Shown here: one piece after another, positions 1 through 7,648 of the stretch | Layout: each line of letters starts with the position of its first letter | Position numbering within the stretch: position 1 is the stretch's first letter | Assembly: GCA_023459215.1 (NCBI GenBank) | Contig: JAEWVF010000037.1 | Coordinates: 1-39,154 of the forward strand | Reading direction: 5' to 3' | DNA length: 39,154 nucleotides | Origin: Chloroflexota bacterium | Lineage (GTDB): Bacteria; Chloroflexota; Anaerolineae; Anaerolineales; Villigracilaceae | Notes under the pieces: model-generated | What the model was told of the DNA's origin: nothing | The model's database searches: none | Seen by the model: only the letters and a program-made list of their open reading frames with translations | Translations under genes and position numbers: made by a program

Positions 1-91
1 GACTTTTTTCGCCAGCTTGCAGCATACGCACTCCTTCTGTGCGCCGCTCTGACATTTGTTCTCGGGTTAGTTTTCTCGGTATCCATGTCAT
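1..91 (-). CDS. IS630-like transposase, N-terminal fragment cut by the window edge
   Basis: On the minus strand an ATG at 91 opens a frame of 30 codons that runs off the left end without a stop. The protein begins MTWIPRKLTREQMSERR and continues with a charged helix ending in LQAGEKS. From memory of the family, this resembles the first helix of the winged helix-turn-helix domain of IS630-type transposases, usually followed by a stretch such as SQAEIARxLGVS. Only the first helix is visible, so a stand-alone helix-turn-helix protein is also possible. No terminal inverted repeat or TA target duplication can be checked because the element lies mostly outside the window. Confidence 0.4.
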   Translation of the reverse strand, partial: MTWIPRKLTREQMSERRTEGVRMLQAGEKS

Positions 92-165
92 AACCCTATC
101 TTAATCGATTTATGTAAATGTCAATAACACGATAAAGTCAGCATTTCTAACGGAGCGGGGCGGAC

Positions 166-831
166 TTGGAACGAATCCGGGTTTTGGTGGTGGACGACCA
201 TAATATGGTGCGGGAAGGATTGGTTACGATTTTGTCGTACCAGTCTGATATTGAGGTTGTTGGCCAGGCCAGGGACGGCCTCCAGGCGTTGGAGATGCTT
301 AATCAGGTCAGGCCGAATGTTGTTTTGCTGGATATGGTAATGCCCAATTGCGATGGGTTAAGTGCAATCCCCCAGATTAAGCAAATTTCCCCCAACACCC
401 AGATTTTGGTTCTCTCGGGATTTGCCGAGAATCAGTTGATTTTTAAGGCGATCCAGGCCGGCGCTCTTGGCTATTTGCTCAAGGATGTCATGCGCGAGCA
501 GCTATTCCAGGCCATTCGGGATGTTTCGCGCGGGTTGGCCTGCTTGCAGCCATCGATCGCGCTGCGTGTTATTCGGGAAATTAACCGGGAGCCGCTGGTC
601 GAGATGGGCCACGCGGCCCCATCCATCACCCAGCGCGAAATGGATACGCTGCGCTTGATTGGTTGCGGTTATAGTAACCAGGAAATAGCTTTGGAATTGT
701 TTGTCAATGAAAGAACGATAGCCAAGTATGTAAGCAATATTCTGGCGAAGCTGCATCTTGAGAATCGAACACAGGCTGCGCTGTATGCCATGCGCAAGGG
801 CTTGACCGCCAAACCGGAAGCAGAGCTATGA
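166..831 (+). CDS. NarL/FixJ-family response regulator with LuxR-type HTH
   Basis: A 221-residue two-domain transcription factor. The receiver domain (about residues 4-120) shows the acidic pair D10-D11, the phospho-acceptor D56 in LLDMVMP, S84 and K106. The C-terminal LuxR-type helix-turn-helix (about 153-212) has the usual pattern TxREMDTLRLI, SNQEIA and NERTIAKYVSNIL. The start is a TTG at 166 preceded by the purine-rich GGAGCGGGG at 152-160; no ATG fits the conserved N-terminus better. It presumably binds DNA when phosphorylated, but no cognate kinase is adjacent: its neighbours are a transposase fragment and a convergent DedA gene. Its stop overlaps the 3' end of that gene by six bases. 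The nearest kinase on either strand is the PAS kinase at 14450-16624, and no link to it can be shown. Confidence 0.93.
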   Translation: MERIRVLVVDDHNMVREGLVTILSYQSDIEVVGQARDGLQALEMLNQVRPNVVLLDMVMPNCDGLSAIPQIKQISPNTQILVLSGFAENQLIFKAIQAGALGYLLKDVMREQLFQAIRDVSRGLACLQPSIALRVIREINREPLVEMGHAAPSITQREMDTLRLIGCGYSNQEIALELFVNERTIAKYVSNILAKLHLENRTQAALYAMRKGLTAKPEAEL

Positions 832-1434
832 TTCCTGTGCCGGGGGCGTATTTTTGCCAAACTTGAACAAAAGGTATACCCCGCTTCCCAGGATGATGCC
901 GCCCAGGATAAATCCGCTGAAATCAGAAATAAAGTCGCTGATCAGTTCCCACTGACTGCCGAAGGCATAACCCAATCCGCCATAGATGATGAACCAGAAT
1001 AATTCGCCGATCAATACATAAGCGAAGAATCTGCGGAAGGGGTAGCGGCTGCTGCCGGCAATCAGCGTAACCGGGAAGGCCAGGGCGGTTAATAACCAGC
1101 GGGTGAGAAAAATTGCTAGCCCGCCGCGCTTTGCAAACAGGCTGCGAGCGTTTTTCCAGGCGCTGGTCTGTCCGAAGCGGGTTTCGAGCCGCGCGCTGGC
1201 GAAAAAACCAATCGTGTATAAGGACGCATCGCCGGCAACGGTGCCGAGATAACCCAACAGGGGGGTGGAGACGGTATCCAGCAAGCTCTGGCGGATAAAC
1301 GCGCCGGAAGCGATAACCAGCAGGGTGCTCGGCAAGGGCAGGCCGAGTCCGCCCATAAATAACAATGTTGCCACCATCGGTGCGCCATACTCGGCGATCC
1401 ATCCCAGGGCCAGCGAAGCCAGGTCTGTGCTCAT
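826..1434 (-). CDS. DedA-family membrane protein (SNARE-associated/VTT domain)
   Basis: A 202-residue multi-pass inner-membrane protein. It carries the DedA hallmarks: the early hydrophobic hairpin with GGLGLPLPS, the GTVAGDASLYTIG glycine/aspartate motif, and a region FLTRWLLTALAFPVTLIAG followed by FRRFFAYVLIGELFW. DedA proteins are implicated in undecaprenyl-phosphate or phospholipid flipping and membrane homeostasis; the substrate here is unknown. The usual second Arg in the F.xRF.P.xR motif appears to be replaced by Ala, which could matter for function. It overlaps the upstream gene (1431-2045) by the four bases ATGA, so the two are almost certainly co-transcribed and translationally coupled. 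It converges on the response regulator with a six-base overlap, leaving no room for a separate terminator. Confidence 0.9.
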   Translation of the reverse strand: MSTDLASLALGWIAEYGAPMVATLLFMGGLGLPLPSTLLVIASGAFIRQSLLDTVSTPLLGYLGTVAGDASLYTIGFFASARLETRFGQTSAWKNARSLFAKRGGLAIFLTRWLLTALAFPVTLIAGSSRYPFRRFFAYVLIGELFWFIIYGGLGYAFGSQWELISDFISDFSGFILGGIILGSGVYLLFKFGKNTPPAQES

Positions 1435-2045
1435 GGTTGCTCTTCCTGCTCAAGAAAATCCTGCACAGCTTTGACCAGCGCTTTTGGTCCGCCAGGATAA
1501 TTCAATTCCTCGCTCAAGAAATCAAAAGGTTTGTGGATATTGCCGTTGGCCGGGATATTGGCTGCGGCCAGGATCGCATCGACCGCAATCCCGGTGCTGT
1601 TTGCTACGTATTGGGCTGTCATCCAGCCTTCGACGCGCTTTTCGAGCAGCCCGGTTGCTACCGGGTTGGCGCGATAGGCGGCAATCGCGCCGCGAACGGT
1701 TTTCAGCAAAGCTGGTTCTCCATCCACCTGACCCAGTCCCATCTTCTGGTTAAGGCGCTGGATCGAAACCATGCTGGTTTCTTTGCGGGGCTTGATATTG
1801 GCTGCATCGAACAGGTATTGCTGGGGAACGGCGTAGGCAACCGCCACATAGCGGATGCTCATCCACGGCCGCAGTAAATCGGGGGAAACGTCACCGGAGG
1901 CAAAATCGTTTTCAGCCGCGTAGCGGGCTTCCTTGTAGAAATCCAGCATGCCCCTGGCGCGTGGGAACATGATTGCCGCCCCAAGGATAATCAGCGCGAT
2001 GGCCAGCCATTGCATTCGGGTAAGTTTTTTGAATAAATTTTTCAT
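1431..2045 (-). CDS. Membrane-anchored protein with two internal motif repeats, unknown function
   Basis: A 204-residue protein with a basic N-terminus and one transmembrane helix (about residues 12-27), then a soluble part. That part contains two related units: LRPWMSIRYVA with AANI at residues 58-84, and VEGWMTAQYVA with AANIP at 138-165. The W-M and A-A-N-I positions are offset by exactly 80 residues, and both units end in a basic helix (LLKTVRGAI and LVKAVQDFL). Helix-turn-helix-like folding of each unit is possible but not shown. It is the first gene of a two-gene operon with the DedA gene, with which it shares ATGA, so a role linked to membrane lipid transport is an inference. No named family was recognised with confidence. 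Confidence 0.75.
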   Translation of the reverse strand: MKNLFKKLTRMQWLAIALIILGAAIMFPRARGMLDFYKEARYAAENDFASGDVSPDLLRPWMSIRYVAVAYAVPQQYLFDAANIKPRKETSMVSIQRLNQKMGLGQVDGEPALLKTVRGAIAAYRANPVATGLLEKRVEGWMTAQYVANSTGIAVDAILAAANIPANGNIHKPFDFLSEELNYPGGPKALVKAVQDFLEQEEQP

Positions 2046-2089
2046 GCCTGCTGCTTTCTCAGCTTGCCTTGTGAAGCAAAGCTGTCCCT

Positions 2090-2118
2090 ATTATCGCTTT
2101 CCCAATTGGATTGCGCAA
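2090..2118 (-). promoter_or_regulatory. Candidate sigma-70 promoter for the repeat protein/dedA operon
   Basis: On the minus strand TTGCGC (2113-2118) and GATAAT (2090-2095) are separated by 17 bases. The -10 element lies about 45 bases upstream of the ATG at 2045. This is the best match in the divergent spacer, but it is a consensus reading only. Confidence 0.45.
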
Positions 2119-2199
2119 GAAGAGTTTGCTACTTTCGCCGCTGCATGTTCAATGGTTACATGTATAACCCAAATCACATGACATTCGCCATTCTTCTCT

Positions 2200-2229
2200 T
2201 TGACTTTTTTCCTTGAACTTGTGTATAAT
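2200..2229 (+). promoter_or_regulatory. Sigma-70 promoter of the peptide/murein operon
   Basis: TTGACT (2200-2205) and a perfect TATAAT (2224-2229) are separated by 18 bases. They lie about 70 bases upstream of the dppD ATG at 2296. This is the strongest promoter-like sequence in the divergent spacer and would drive the whole run of genes to 14446. Confidence 0.7.
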
Positions 2230-2295
2230 TCTGTCTGCATTTATTAATCCTTGGTTAATAAGTGCAATCCATTCATAATACAAAGGAATACGCGG

Positions 2296-3285
2296 ATGCC
2301 TGATATCTTGTTGGATGTTCAGGGACTGGAGACCCAGTTCCGCACGCCCGATGGCGTGGTTCATGCAGTGAATGGCGTTTCGTTTGCAGTAAAAGAGGGG
2401 GAGACACTAGGGGTCGTTGGCGAGAGTGGTTGTGGAAAAAGTGTAACGATGCTGTCCGTGTTGGGGCTGATTCCCTCGCCTCCCGGAAAGGTGACGGCTG
2501 GCAAGGCGATTTTCAATGGACGCGATTTGCTCCAGATGTCCAAGGAAGAAATTCGCCATGTGCGCGGCGCCCAAATCAGCATGATTTTCCAGGACCCGAT
2601 GACCTCCCTCAACCCGGTCTTGACGATTGGCCGCCAATTGGAAGAACCGCTCATGCTGCACCTCGGCATGAACAAATCGCAGGCCAGCGACCGGGCCGCC
2701 GAACTGCTCGAAATGGTCGGAATTCCCAACGCAAAAGACAGGCTAAAAGATTATCCGCATCAGTATTCAGGGGGCATGCGCCAGCGTGTTATGATCGCCA
2801 TGGCGCTCTCGTGTAGTCCGCAGATTTTGATTGCCGACGAACCGACCACCGCGCTGGATGTCACCATCCAGGCCCAGATTACCGATCTGGTCAAGCGCCT
2901 GCGCGCCGAATTGGGCATGACCGTGATCTGGATCACGCACGATTTGGGCGTTGTGGCGAACCTTGCCCACCGTGTGCTGGTTATGTACGGCGGCTTCATC
3001 ATCGAAGAATCCCCGGTGAAGGAACTTTACGCCAACCCCAGTCATCCTTACACGATTGGGCTGCTGGGCAGCCTGCCCCGCATCGACGAGACCGAGCGCC
3101 AGCGCCTGTTTTCCATTGAAGGCATGCCGCCTGTCTTGTATCAGAAACCGAACGTTTGTCCCTTTGCTCCGCGTTGCAAATGGGTGATGGATCGCTGCTG
3201 GAAAGAAAATCCTGTTTTGAGCGAAGTTGCTCCCGAGCATCGGGTGGCCTGTTGGGTGGATGTCAAGACTGGGAAGGAGCGCTAA
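2296..3285 (+). CDS. dppD: Peptide ABC transporter ATP-binding protein, DppD/OppD type
   Basis: A 329-residue ATPase of the peptide/nickel (PepT) ABC importer family, energising peptide uptake from the cytoplasmic face. Visible motifs are Walker A GESGCGKS, the Q-loop FQDPMTSLNP, the signature YSGGMRQR, Walker B ILIADEPTTALD and the switch histidine in WITHDLGV. The C-terminal oligopeptide-transporter extension has the CPFAPRCKW and RCW cysteines seen in this family; some members bind an Fe-S cluster there. The ATG at 2296 is chosen because AAAGGA lies at the right distance upstream and homologues start at this point; an in-frame TTG at 2251 would add 15 unlikely residues. It is the first gene of the operon, and its stop overlaps the next start as TAATG. 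Placing both ATPases ahead of the binding protein and permeases is less common. Confidence 0.93.
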   Translation: MPDILLDVQGLETQFRTPDGVVHAVNGVSFAVKEGETLGVVGESGCGKSVTMLSVLGLIPSPPGKVTAGKAIFNGRDLLQMSKEEIRHVRGAQISMIFQDPMTSLNPVLTIGRQLEEPLMLHLGMNKSQASDRAAELLEMVGIPNAKDRLKDYPHQYSGGMRQRVMIAMALSCSPQILIADEPTTALDVTIQAQITDLVKRLRAELGMTVIWITHDLGVVANLAHRVLVMYGGFIIEESPVKELYANPSHPYTIGLLGSLPRIDETERQRLFSIEGMPPVLYQKPNVCPFAPRCKWVMDRCWKENPVLSEVAPEHRVACWVDVKTGKER

Positions 3286-4268
3286 TGTCTGCAAACCACA
3301 AGGTTCTTCTCAAGGTACATGAACTAAAAAAACATTTCCCGATTTTCCGCGGGGTTTTCCAGCGCCAGGTTGGCGCAGTGCGCGCAGTGGACGGTATCAC
3401 TTTTGATATTTACCAGGGCGAAACCCTGGGCTTGGTTGGCGAATCCGGCTGCGGCAAATCGACTGCCGGGCGGACGATCCTGCAACTTTACAAGCCCACC
3501 TCGGGCAGTGTGGAGTTCGAAGGTGAGAACCTGGCCAATCTCAAACCTGAGCCGATGCGCCAGATGCGCCGCAAAATGCAGATGATTTTCCAGGACCCAT
3601 ATGCCAGCCTGAATCCGCGTATGACGGTTGGTGAGATTGTCGGCGAGCCGCTGCTGGTGCATGGTATTGCCAGCGGGCGCGGAATCGAGGATCGGGTCCG
3701 CGAGTTGCTTGCGCAGGTTAACCTTAATCCGGCGTTTTCCACCCGTTATCCGCATGAATTTTCAGGTGGACAGCGCCAGCGTATTGGCATTGCCCGCGCC
3801 CTGGCTCTCCAGCCCTCGTTTATCATTTGCGACGAGCCGATTTCTGCGCTGGATGTCTCCATCCAGGCCCAGGTTGTCAATTTGCTCGAAGAACTGCAAA
3901 AGCAATACAACCTGACTTACTTGTTTATTGCCCACGATCTCTCTATGGTGCGTCACATTTCGGATCGCATCGCGGTGATGTACCTGGGGGTGATTGTTGA
4001 ACTGGCTGATCGCAATACGCTTTATCATGAGCCTCTGCATCCCTACAGCCAGGCCCTGCTTTCGGCGGTTCCGATCCCGGATCCGATCCTGGAAGAAAAA
4101 AGAAGCCGTATCATTTTGCAGGGTGATGTTCCTTCTCCGGCCAACCCGCCCTCGGGCTGCCGTTTCCGCACACGCTGTCCGATTGCCGAGATTGGCCTGT
4201 GCGACATCAGCCAGCCGGAATTCCGTGAGGTGAAACCAGGTCATTTTGTGGCCTGTCACAAAGTTTAG
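3285..4268 (+). CDS. dppF: Peptide ABC transporter ATP-binding protein, DppF/OppF type
   Basis: The second ATPase of the peptide importer, 327 residues, expected to pair with DppD as a heterodimer. It shows Walker A GESGCGKS, Q-loop FQDPYASLNP, signature FSGGQRQR, Walker B FIICDEPISALD and the switch FIAHDLSM. The C-terminal extension carries CRFRTRCP, typical of OppF/DppF. The ATG at 3285 overlaps the dppD stop by one base and is preceded by GGAAGGAG, so translation is coupled; the in-frame extension back to 3156 lies inside dppD and is rejected. After the stop comes an unexplained strong Shine-Dalgarno-like AAGGAGG (4274-4280) with no convincing gene behind it. Confidence 0.93.
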   Translation: MSANHKVLLKVHELKKHFPIFRGVFQRQVGAVRAVDGITFDIYQGETLGLVGESGCGKSTAGRTILQLYKPTSGSVEFEGENLANLKPEPMRQMRRKMQMIFQDPYASLNPRMTVGEIVGEPLLVHGIASGRGIEDRVRELLAQVNLNPAFSTRYPHEFSGGQRQRIGIARALALQPSFIICDEPISALDVSIQAQVVNLLEELQKQYNLTYLFIAHDLSMVRHISDRIAVMYLGVIVELADRNTLYHEPLHPYSQALLSAVPIPDPILEEKRSRIILQGDVPSPANPPSGCRFRTRCPIAEIGLCDISQPEFREVKPGHFVACHKV

Positions 4269-4365
4269 CGAAAAAGGAGGTGGTGAAATCGAGCAGATAT
4301 TCACTATTTACCATGCCAATGGAGTACCGTTTCTAATATTCTGATTCAATGTGAGGAGAAGAAAT

Positions 4366-6444
4366 ATGCGTAAACTATTTGCACTACTTAGCCTGCTGGT
4401 CGTTGCAAGCATGATGCTTGCCGCCTGCGGCGCGCCCGTTGCCGAAGCTCCTGCCGCGGAAGAACCCGCTGCCGAAGCCCCTGCAGCGGAAGCTCCTGCT
4501 GCTGAAGCCCCCGCTGCCGAAGAACCAGCCGAAGCTCCTGCGATGGCTGAATTTAAATCCGCTGACCCGACCACCCTGGTTATCGCGACCATCGGCGAGC
4601 CGGAAACCCTGGATCCTGCCCTGGCTTACGAAACCGCCGGTGGCGAAATCATCCAGAACGTCTACGAAACCCTGGTTTTCTACGATGGCGAAGCCACCGA
4701 CAAATTCTTGCCGCAACTGGCCGAATCCTGGGAAATTTCTGATGACGGTACCGTTTACACTTTCAAGATTCGCTCGGGCGTCAAGTTCCACGATGGCGCT
4801 GACCTGACCCCTTCGGACGTGGCTTATTCCTTCCAGCGCGGCCTGCTCTTTGGTGGTTACAGCGGCCCGCAGTGGCTGTTGGCTGAGCCTTTCTTTGGTA
4901 TCGGCGTTGATGATGTCTCCTACCTGGTGGATGAATCCGGCGCGCTCGCCGATGACCAGGACGCCATGAAAGCTGCCGATCCGGCTGCCCTCAAGGCTGC
5001 TTGCGAAAAAGTTACCGGCCTGATCGTTGCTGACGATGCTGCCGGCACCGTGACCATGACCCTCAGCCAGGCCTGGGGCCCGTTCATCGCCACCATCGCC
5101 CAGGGCTGGGGCTCCGTCCTGGACAAGGACTGGACTGTTGCCAACGGTGGTTGGGATGGCTCTTGCGATACCTGGCAGAACTACTATGCCACCCCGTCCG
5201 AGAACAACCCGCTGACCCCCATTGCGAATGGCACCGGCGCTTTCAAGCTCGACCACTGGACCCAGGGCGAAGAACTTGTCCTCGTCCGCAATGACAACTA
5301 CTGGCGCGAACCCGCCAAACTCGAACGAATCGTGATCAAGTCCATCGATGAGTGGGGTACCCGCTATGCCATGCTCCAGGCTGGCGATGCCGATATCGTG
5401 GCTGTTCCCGCCGAAAACCGCTCGCAGGTCGATGAGATGGTTGGCGAAATGCGCGTTTATGATCTGGCCGCTGGCGCTTATGGCGATCCCCAGGTTATTT
5501 GTGAATATGACGGCAGCCAGCAGGGTGTCGACAAATTCATCCCGTGCGCAGGCGGCGAAGCTGGCACCGGTGGCTCGATGCGTTTGTACATCGGCCGCCC
5601 CTCCCTGTCCAGCCAGGACCTGTTCATGACCTTCAACATTGCTGAAACCTCCAACTACGTTGGTTCTGGCCAGTTGGATGGCAATGGTATCCCCTACGAC
5701 TTCTTCTCGGATGTCAATATCCGCAAGGGCTTTGCTTATGCCTTTGACTGGGACACCTATATCAGCGATGTTTTCGATGGCGAAGCTGTTCAGCAGCCCG
5801 TACTCGCCCGCCAGGGTATGCCCGGCTACGAAGCGGATGCCCCTGTCTACACTTATGATCTCGAGAAAGCCGCCGAATACTTCAAGATGGCTGACCTCGA
5901 CAAAGACGGCATCCCCGCCGGTGAAGACCCCGAAGGCGATGTTTGGACTACCGGTTTCCGCTTGCAGGCGCTCTACAACCAGGGTAACACCTCCCGCCAG
6001 ATCATCTCCGAGATCCTGGCTGCCAGCATGGCTGAAATCAACGAATTGTTTGTGATCGAAACCGTTGGCCTGCCCTGGCCGACCTTCCTGCGCACCCTGC
6101 GTGCTTCGGAAGCCCCCTACTTCACCAGCGGTTGGGTTGAAGATATCCACGACCCGCACAACTGGTACCAGCCCTACATGCTCGGTACTTACGCCTACCG
6201 CCAGGCGCTTCCCGAAGATCTGCGCGAACAGTTCTCCGATATCCTGGACCGCGGTGTCGCTGCGACCGACCCGGCTGAACGCCAGACCATCTACGAAGAA
6301 GCCAATGCGCTCTACTACGAAACTGTCCCGACCGTCCTGTTGGCGACTGCCACCAGCCACGGCTTTGAACAGCGCTGGGTGAAGGGTGCCGTTTTGAACC
6401 CGATCTTCTCCGGCTTCTATTTCTACACCATGTACAAAGACTAA
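4366..6444 (+). CDS. Peptide-binding lipoprotein of ABC importer (SBP family 5, DppE/OppA-like)
   Basis: A 692-residue extracytoplasmic receptor for the peptide importer. It has a lipoprotein signal peptide ending in LAAC (Cys21), then an Ala/Glu/Pro linker to about residue 59, then a family-5 solute-binding domain. Typical features are ATIGEPETLDPALAYE, YETLVFYDG, PQLAESWEISDDGTVYTFKIR and VKFHDG. It is longer than the usual 500-550 residues because of the linker and inserts in the middle of the domain. The ATG at 4366 is chosen over an upstream in-frame GTG because GAGGAG sits just ahead and the signal peptide begins MRKLF. The gene is called dppE in Bacillus and dppA in E. coli. Given the enzymes encoded downstream, murein peptides are the likely ligand, but the ligand cannot be read from sequence. 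Two hairpins follow the stop. Confidence 0.92.
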   Translation: MRKLFALLSLLVVASMMLAACGAPVAEAPAAEEPAAEAPAAEAPAAEAPAAEEPAEAPAMAEFKSADPTTLVIATIGEPETLDPALAYETAGGEIIQNVYETLVFYDGEATDKFLPQLAESWEISDDGTVYTFKIRSGVKFHDGADLTPSDVAYSFQRGLLFGGYSGPQWLLAEPFFGIGVDDVSYLVDESGALADDQDAMKAADPAALKAACEKVTGLIVADDAAGTVTMTLSQAWGPFIATIAQGWGSVLDKDWTVANGGWDGSCDTWQNYYATPSENNPLTPIANGTGAFKLDHWTQGEELVLVRNDNYWREPAKLERIVIKSIDEWGTRYAMLQAGDADIVAVPAENRSQVDEMVGEMRVYDLAAGAYGDPQVICEYDGSQQGVDKFIPCAGGEAGTGGSMRLYIGRPSLSSQDLFMTFNIAETSNYVGSGQLDGNGIPYDFFSDVNIRKGFAYAFDWDTYISDVFDGEAVQQPVLARQGMPGYEADAPVYTYDLEKAAEYFKMADLDKDGIPAGEDPEGDVWTTGFRLQALYNQGNTSRQIISEILAASMAEINELFVIETVGLPWPTFLRTLRASEAPYFTSGWVEDIHDPHNWYQPYMLGTYAYRQALPEDLREQFSDILDRGVAATDPAERQTIYEEANALYYETVPTVLLATATSHGFEQRWVKGAVLNPIFSGFYFYTMYKD
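4441..4542 (+). repeat. Five-codon repeat encoding the lipoprotein Ala/Glu/Pro linker
   Basis: Residues 26-59 of the binding protein repeat a five-residue unit of the form A-A-E-x-P about seven times, with varied codons. This is a flexible spacer between lipid anchor and binding domain. The same style of linker appears in the lipoprotein at 26520. Confidence 0.8.
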
Positions 6445-6462
6445 TCTTAGTCTGCAATCCCT

Positions 6463-6488
6463 CCGGGGGGCTGGAAACAGCCCCCCGG
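6463..6488 (+). other. Strong intercistronic stem-loop after the peptide-binding protein gene
   Basis: CCGGGGGGCTG and CAGCCCCCCGG form a perfect 11-bp stem closed by a GAAA tetraloop. There is no T-run behind it, so it is more likely an mRNA-stabilising or processing element than a terminator. Confidence 0.75.
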
Positions 6489-6504
6489 AAATGCCTTGTC
6501 CTGC

Positions 6505-6536
6505 AGAGCGGGCCAAAAGCTGTTTTGACCCGCTCT
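6505..6536 (+). other. Second intercistronic stem-loop before dppB
   Basis: AGAGCGGGCCAAAA and TTTTGACCCGCTCT form a 14-bp stem with one C-A mismatch and a four-base loop. Together with the preceding hairpin it separates the abundant receptor message from the permease message. It could act as a leaky terminator, because the right arm begins with TTTT rather than ending in it. Confidence 0.6.
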
Positions 6537-6575
6537 GGACGACAAGTCAGACAACTCCAAAATAAGAGGTGCTTG

Positions 6576-7637
6576 ATGCTAACGTACATTGTTCGACGCT
6601 TGTTGCTGGTTCCATTTTTGCTCTTTGGCGTCACCATACTGATCTTTGGAATGTTGCAATTCCTAGATCCGGTGGAGCGGGCATCGCTCTATGTTCGCGG
6701 CGACCCCAAAGCCAACCAGATTGAAGCTGCCATTACGAAATATTGCCTGGATTGCCCCATCCATATTCAATATTTCAACTGGTTGCTTGGCAAAGTGGAT
6801 TCCACCACAGGTGAGCGTGAAGGTGGTATTTTGTTTGGCAATTTTGGCTGGTCGAAGACGGGCTCCCAGCCGGTCGCAGATTTGATCGCCCGCCGCTTTC
6901 CGAATACGCTTGATTTGACCATTTGGGCGGTGGCGCCTGTCATTTTGGTGGGCATCTGGCTGGGGGTCCAGGCGGCTGTCCATCACAATGGAATCATCGA
7001 CCAGGCTGCCCGTATTTTTAGCATCGTCGGTACTTCTTTCCCCACCTTTGTGTTTGGCCTGTTGGTGCTGATGTTCTTCTACGCCAATCTGCAATGGTTC
7101 CCGCCTGGCCGCCTGACCGATGAGTTCAATCGGGTGGTTAATTCGGACGGGTTTACGCGTTACACCACTTTGCTGACCTTTGATGCCTTGCTGAATGGAC
7201 GTTTCGATATCTTTGTCGATGCCCTGCGTCACATGTTCCTGCCGATTTTGACCCTGTCCTACATTAGTTGGGCCACATTCCTGCGTGTTACGCGCAGCTC
7301 CATGCTGGAGACCCTGCGCCAGGAGTATGTTACGACTGCCCGCGCCAAGGGCCTCTCTGAAAGGGACGTGATTTACAAACATGCCCAGCCCAACGCCATG
7401 CTGCCGGTTGTCACCCTGGCTGGCTTCCAGGTGGTTGGCTTGCTCGGCGGCGTTATCATCACTGAGACAGTTTTCGATTATCCCGGCATCGGCTCGGCGG
7501 CTGCGGCTGCTTCGGCCCAGTTGGATGTCGTCACCGTGCTTGGCTTTGCCATGTTCAATGGTTTTATCTTGATCGTGGCCAATGTCGTTGTTGACGTTCT
7601 TTATGCGGTCGTTGACCCGCGCGTTCGCCTTTCCTGA
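6576..7637 (+). CDS. dppB: Peptide ABC transporter permease, DppB/OppB type
   Basis: A 353-residue inner-membrane permease, one half of the peptide translocation channel. The N-terminus MLTYIVRRLLLVPFLLFGVT is the characteristic first helix of DppB. An extracytoplasmic segment follows, then five further helices. The cytoplasmic EAA loop that contacts the ATPases reads EYVTTARAKGLSERDVIYKH followed by PNAMLPVV, and the C-terminus ends VDPRVRLS. The ATG at 6576 is chosen over an in-frame start at 6525 because AAGAGG lies 6-11 bases upstream and the family N-terminus begins here; 6525 lies inside the second hairpin. It is followed by dppC after an 11-base gap. Confidence 0.93.
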   Translation: MLTYIVRRLLLVPFLLFGVTILIFGMLQFLDPVERASLYVRGDPKANQIEAAITKYCLDCPIHIQYFNWLLGKVDSTTGEREGGILFGNFGWSKTGSQPVADLIARRFPNTLDLTIWAVAPVILVGIWLGVQAAVHHNGIIDQAARIFSIVGTSFPTFVFGLLVLMFFYANLQWFPPGRLTDEFNRVVNSDGFTRYTTLLTFDALLNGRFDIFVDALRHMFLPILTLSYISWATFLRVTRSSMLETLRQEYVTTARAKGLSERDVIYKHAQPNAMLPVVTLAGFQVVGLLGGVIITETVFDYPGIGSAAAAASAQLDVVTVLGFAMFNGFILIVANVVVDVLYAVVDPRVRLS

Positions 7638-7648
7638 GAGGTTGTTTC

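Noticed and set aside
4283..4336. A 17-codon GTG-started frame behind a strong AAGGAGG between dppF and the binding protein gene
   Set aside because: The spacing from the Shine-Dalgarno-like sequence to the GTG is only two bases, the peptide has no recognisable features, and the next real gene has its own ribosome site.
4384..6516. A 710-codon open frame on the minus strand opposite the peptide-binding protein gene
   Set aside because: It mirrors the codon bias of the plus-strand gene, whose lipobox and family-5 motifs are unmistakable; the antisense product resembles nothing and is low in complexity.
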